Shown here: piece after piece, positions 61,102 through 64,000 of the stretch
Position numbering within the stretch: position 1 is the stretch's first letter
How the letters are laid out: every line of letters starts with the position of its first letter
Origin: Nitzschia sp. DOCU1
Taxonomy: Eukaryota; Bacillariophyta; Bacillariophyceae; Bacillariales; Bacillariaceae
DNA length: 64,000 nt
Assembly: GCA_951394045.1 (NCBI GenBank)
Contig: OX595991.1
Coordinates: forward strand, 3,286,001 to 3,350,000
Direction: 5' to 3'
Made by a program: the position numbers and the translations under genes
Notes under the pieces: generated by a model
The model's input: the letters and a program-made list of their open reading frames with translations, nothing else
Database searches by the model: none
Told to the model about the DNA's origin: nothing

Positions 61102-63846
61102 CTACTCTTCGCTATCACTACCTTGATACACGGCCTCTGGTTCTTCCCAGTCGCTGTCATTGTCATCCGTTTTCTTTCCATTGTCCTCGTCCTCGTCATC
61201 GCTCGCAAAGGCATCTTGGATTGCCCGACGTTTTTGTTCTTGTGCCATTTTGATTCGACGTGCCTTTTCTTCTTGTTGTGCTAGTCGCTCCAATCGTTCG
61301 GCTTCGGCTTGTTGATCATAATTGGACTTTCCACCGATCGCAGGATCATAGGGCGGCAATTCCAACGGGACGGTACGTTTGGACAATTCCATTTTGGGCC
61401 GTTCTCGACCGTCAATCAAAACACCAAATCGAGACGTTAAAGGAGCCGTTGGCGCCCAATCCGTGGAACCAGCCGAGACATGCTTGTCTTGCTTTTGTTC
61501 TCCAGGGGCCAAGGACCGCGGTTGTAGCGGTAATGGTACTCGTTCCGGTGGAGGTGGAATTTCACGAGGACTCTTGGATGGTTGACCCGCCGTTTGTTGA
61601 GACGCATGATCGGCGGTTGCTGCTATCGTGGTTGGAATGGTTCTTCCCAAAGTCGTCGGTCCTTTCCAATTTCGGGCGGCATCGCTCAATAAAGGATTTG
61701 GCATGCGTGTTTCCCCTAATTTGACACAGTGTATATATCGTCGCGGTTCGGGATCAAAACTTTCCGTCTTTAAAAACCAAAAATCCGAATAATGATGGAC
61801 AAAGGCTCGCGTCGGCTTGTCCATGGGATTCAAAGGACACGATGCGGTCTTGTCATTCTGCAAAAATGCCTTCCATTTCTTTTCCAATTTTAAGAGTAAA
61901 GGAATCCGATGCTGGGCTTGGGACAAGAGGGAATCTGGATAAACAGTTGCCGTCAGTTCATTACCAAATTCATCCAAGGCAATATTACTACTACTAGTAG
62001 TAGAAGTAGGTCTCGCCCAACCCGAGTTGATGTTGGTTGTTTGACGAAGTGTCGCTGGCTTGACACCAAGTGCTTCGGCAAAGGCCTTGTTTCGTTCTAG
62101 ACGTTCTTGTGATATCGTTTCCGTAGGACTAGCAGTATCCAACGCCAAAGCCATACCCGGGGGTGGACGAAGCAAGCCTTGTTGCTGTTGTTGCAATATA
62201 GAGGCATCACCTCCAAAGCTCATATTCGCCAACAAGGCTCTCTTACGAGCTGCCTCTCTTGCTTCCCATTGACGTTGTACTTCTTCCGGATCGGTCTTTT
62301 TGACCGCACCTGTAATACGAGCGAGAGTCTTGGACGGCTTTTTAGTAGTCGACGCGGTCGTTGTTGTAGTTGCTTGTGTGGAGGGTTTCAAAGGCGCCGC
62401 TGCAGCCGCAGGTGCCGTGGTAGCCGATAGAGCTGGAAAGGCTTCGGCGGGTGGTACTCTACCACCATTCGATCCATGACGTGCGGTAATATGACTGGCG
62501 GAATAATAGGGATTCGTAGGAGTATTGTTTCGGGTTGTTGCTCCTCCGGAATAGTCTCCTCCTCCCCGCATTCCAGGATGTTCATCATCATCAATAATCA
62601 TGAATCCATCTTCTTCCGAACCATAAATCCCCACGGCGTCTCCAAAGTACGGCGTAGCATTGGGATTCAATTCTGGTTGTTGTTGTTGTTGCGACGCTGC
62701 ATATTGTTGTTGAAGAGATACTTCTTGTTCCGTGACTGTTGTTGTGGATGTAGGTACAGGAGGATGATGATGATGATGATGGCCGGTACCAAAGAGTGCA
62801 TTGAGTAAATTGCGTGCCATTTGTTGCAATATATCCGCTCTTCCTTGAGCAGTCGCTGCCGCAGCTCCTGCCGAACTAATGGTAATACCCTTGGCATCAT
62901 AGGCTTCGGTAACGTTCAAATCTTGAAATCCATGCCGACGCAAATATCGATCCAAATGCACAAGTTCATCGCGAGTCAAATCTCGCCGATTGAGTGGATC
63001 AATAAACTGTAGTTGCGAGACAATATAATACGCCAGAGCCCGACCATCATATAAATTGTAATGTCGTTTGGTTGATTCTGGAGTTGCTGTTGCTGTTGCT
63101 GTTTGTTGCTCTACGATTGGCAATGCCTTGCCCCACTGCTCGGCAATCCGTTGACGATTCAGTTCTTCGACATTGACATTATTGTTGGTGGCTTTGTCAA
63201 TGACATTATTATTATTGGGCGTCTCTGGAATGGGCCATTCCGGTACAGGCTCATAGGGAGCATTGGCCACGAGTGCAAACGGCGGATACTCCAAAGATGC
63301 CAAGCTTTCCAGAGTAATCGGATCGACGGTACCGGAAGGAATGAAGCGACGCCAAGGATATTTCTTCTTTTTCGATGGCGGCTGCTTTTTCTTTGGTTTG
63401 TTTTTATTGTTTGCCTTTGCCTGTTGCTGCTTCTTATTGGACTGGCCCTGATCTAGTTGCCATTGAGGTCGAAGCGGACGAGGCTCAGCAGAAGCATCGG
63501 CCGACTCTGATGACGTCATGGCTGCATCGGCATCGTTATTGTTCTTGTTGTTGTTTGCCTTGGCCTTGTTTCGTCTCCGATTGTTGCGATTGCGGCCTGG
63601 CTGGGGTTGAGCTTGAGCTGCTGGTGCTGGTGGAGCGGCGGCTGCTTCACCCTTAAAATTTGCTTCCCCGGGTTTTGCCGCCTTGTTGTTATTCTTTCGT
63701 CTCGGACGCGGCTTGTTTGTGACTTTATCATTACTGCTACTGCTAGGCAACGCCTGACTCGGCGTCAAACTAGCATAGGCGTTGCCACCACCACTACCGG
63801 TAGCAGTAGTAGTATTAGCAGCAGCATTAGCAGCGGTATCAGACAT
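61102..63846 (-). CDS. R3H-type RNA-binding protein with a DPIT...YPPF N-terminal domain
   Basis: A 914-residue protein. The first 165 residues or so are basic and Asn/Gln/Ala-rich, ending in a Lys run. A conserved-looking domain follows: VDPITLESLASLEYPPFAL (about 172), then YDGRALAYYIVSQLQFIDPLNRRDLTRDEL (about 263). The latter pair resembles a U-box/RING-like fold without clear zinc ligands. A long His/Gln/Pro-rich middle follows, with PAEAFPAL. A helical QRQWEAREAARKRALL segment comes next, then an R3H-like domain (LLKLEKKWKAFL ... TRAFVHHYSDFW, Arg-x3-His near 676). The C-terminus has a charged coiled coil (about 850-890) and an acidic end. R3H domains bind single-stranded nucleic acid, so a role in mRNA handling is likely. 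A TGACGTCA lies inside the coding region at 63511-63518. Confidence 0.75.
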   Translation of the reverse strand: MSDTAANAAANTTTATGSGGGNAYASLTPSQALPSSSSNDKVTNKPRPRRKNNNKAAKPGEANFKGEAAAAPPAPAAQAQPQPGRNRNNRRRNKAKANNNKNNNDADAAMTSSESADASAEPRPLRPQWQLDQGQSNKKQQQAKANNKNKPKKKQPPSKKKKYPWRRFIPSGTVDPITLESLASLEYPPFALVANAPYEPVPEWPIPETPNNNNVIDKATNNNVNVEELNRQRIAEQWGKALPIVEQQTATATATPESTKRHYNLYDGRALAYYIVSQLQFIDPLNRRDLTRDELVHLDRYLRRHGFQDLNVTEAYDAKGITISSAGAAAATAQGRADILQQMARNLLNALFGTGHHHHHHPPVPTSTTTVTEQEVSLQQQYAASQQQQQPELNPNATPYFGDAVGIYGSEEDGFMIIDDDEHPGMRGGGDYSGGATTRNNTPTNPYYSASHITARHGSNGGRVPPAEAFPALSATTAPAAAAAPLKPSTQATTTTTASTTKKPSKTLARITGAVKKTDPEEVQRQWEAREAARKRALLANMSFGGDASILQQQQQGLLRPPPGMALALDTASPTETISQERLERNKAFAEALGVKPATLRQTTNINSGWARPTSTTSSSNIALDEFGNELTATVYPDSLLSQAQHRIPLLLKLEKKWKAFLQNDKTASCPLNPMDKPTRAFVHHYSDFWFLKTESFDPEPRRYIHCVKLGETRMPNPLLSDAARNWKGPTTLGRTIPTTIAATADHASQQTAGQPSKSPREIPPPPERVPLPLQPRSLAPGEQKQDKHVSAGSTDWAPTAPLTSRFGVLIDGRERPKMELSKRTVPLELPPYDPAIGGKSNYDQQAEAERLERLAQQEEKARRIKMAQEQKRRAIQDAFASDDEDEDNGKKTDDNDSDWEEPEAVYQGSDSEE

Positions 63847-64000
63847 GATGTTGTTGATCGCAGACTGTCAAAGGAAACACGATGGATGCACAATGCGTTT
63901 TTATGAGCCGCAATGTCAGTGTGCAATCGGTCGGAATGCGAAACAACGCACAACGCCGCAAAACGTGCGGCGATGATTCCTGCGTGTGGTGGGAAGCAAC
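63847..64000. other. Right-edge flank upstream of the R3H gene
   Basis: About 150 bases that presumably hold part of the promoter of the minus-strand R3H gene. Nothing else is identifiable. Confidence 0.5.

Noticed and set aside
1..64000. CRISPR arrays, bacterial operons, prophage or insertion sequences
   Set aside because: None found; intron, plastid-type presequences and gene types are eukaryotic, and repeats lack CRISPR spacing.

Overview
The window looks like nuclear DNA of a diatom, probably a raphid pennate. Four predicted proteins carry an N-terminal signal peptide followed by an A-F-type plastid import site (ferritin, glutathione S-transferase, short-chain dehydrogenase, NTF2-like protein). 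There is a class C (GABA-B-like) receptor, a secreted Ser/Pro/Lys-repeat protein with a Cys-rich tail of the kind seen in diatom cell walls, very few introns, mixed gene orientation, and no operons, Shine-Dalgarno sites or CRISPR. I do not name a species.

Layout. 1-19.5 kb is a segmental duplication: two copies of an ABCC-type transporter gene (784-4608 and 13210-17034, identical proteins) with their flanks. Copy A (about 724-6975) ends in a broken 3' piece of a glycosyltransferase gene whose complete version adjoins copy B (19571-21322), so the breakpoint lies inside that gene and copy B looks ancestral. Between the copies lie a roughly 109-bp remnant of a third ABC copy, a decayed SAP-rhodanese gene (about 8840-10356) and several direct repeats. 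22.2-38.3 kb is a normal gene region: ferritin, a PhyH-type dioxygenase, a HAD phosphatase with a frame break, a divergent GST, a GT92-like glycosyltransferase, a small hypothetical protein, an SDR, an NTF2-like protein and a stand-alone eEF1B-gamma C-terminal domain. 39-49 kb holds a two-exon gene with a diatom-typical motif, an amidohydrolase with altered metal ligands, a hypothetical protein and a GABA-B-like receptor split by a frame change. 50.2-56.2 kb is one large gene joining an Asteroid/XPG-type nuclease to a DEAH/DExH RNA helicase. 57-64 kb holds an unrecognised ORF, a 218-bp tandem duplication in front of the SKPS-repeat secreted protein, and an R3H-type RNA-binding protein.

The main points for a second look are the nuclease-helicase fusion with both active sites apparently intact; the uneven divergence of the ABC duplication (four synonymous changes seen in the gene against indels and many substitutions in the flanks), which suggests gene conversion; a repeated perfect TGACGTCA palindrome (at least seven copies in 64 kb, several just upstream of genes); and the lone eEF1B-gamma domain. 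All calls come from reading the sequence; no alignments or searches were run.
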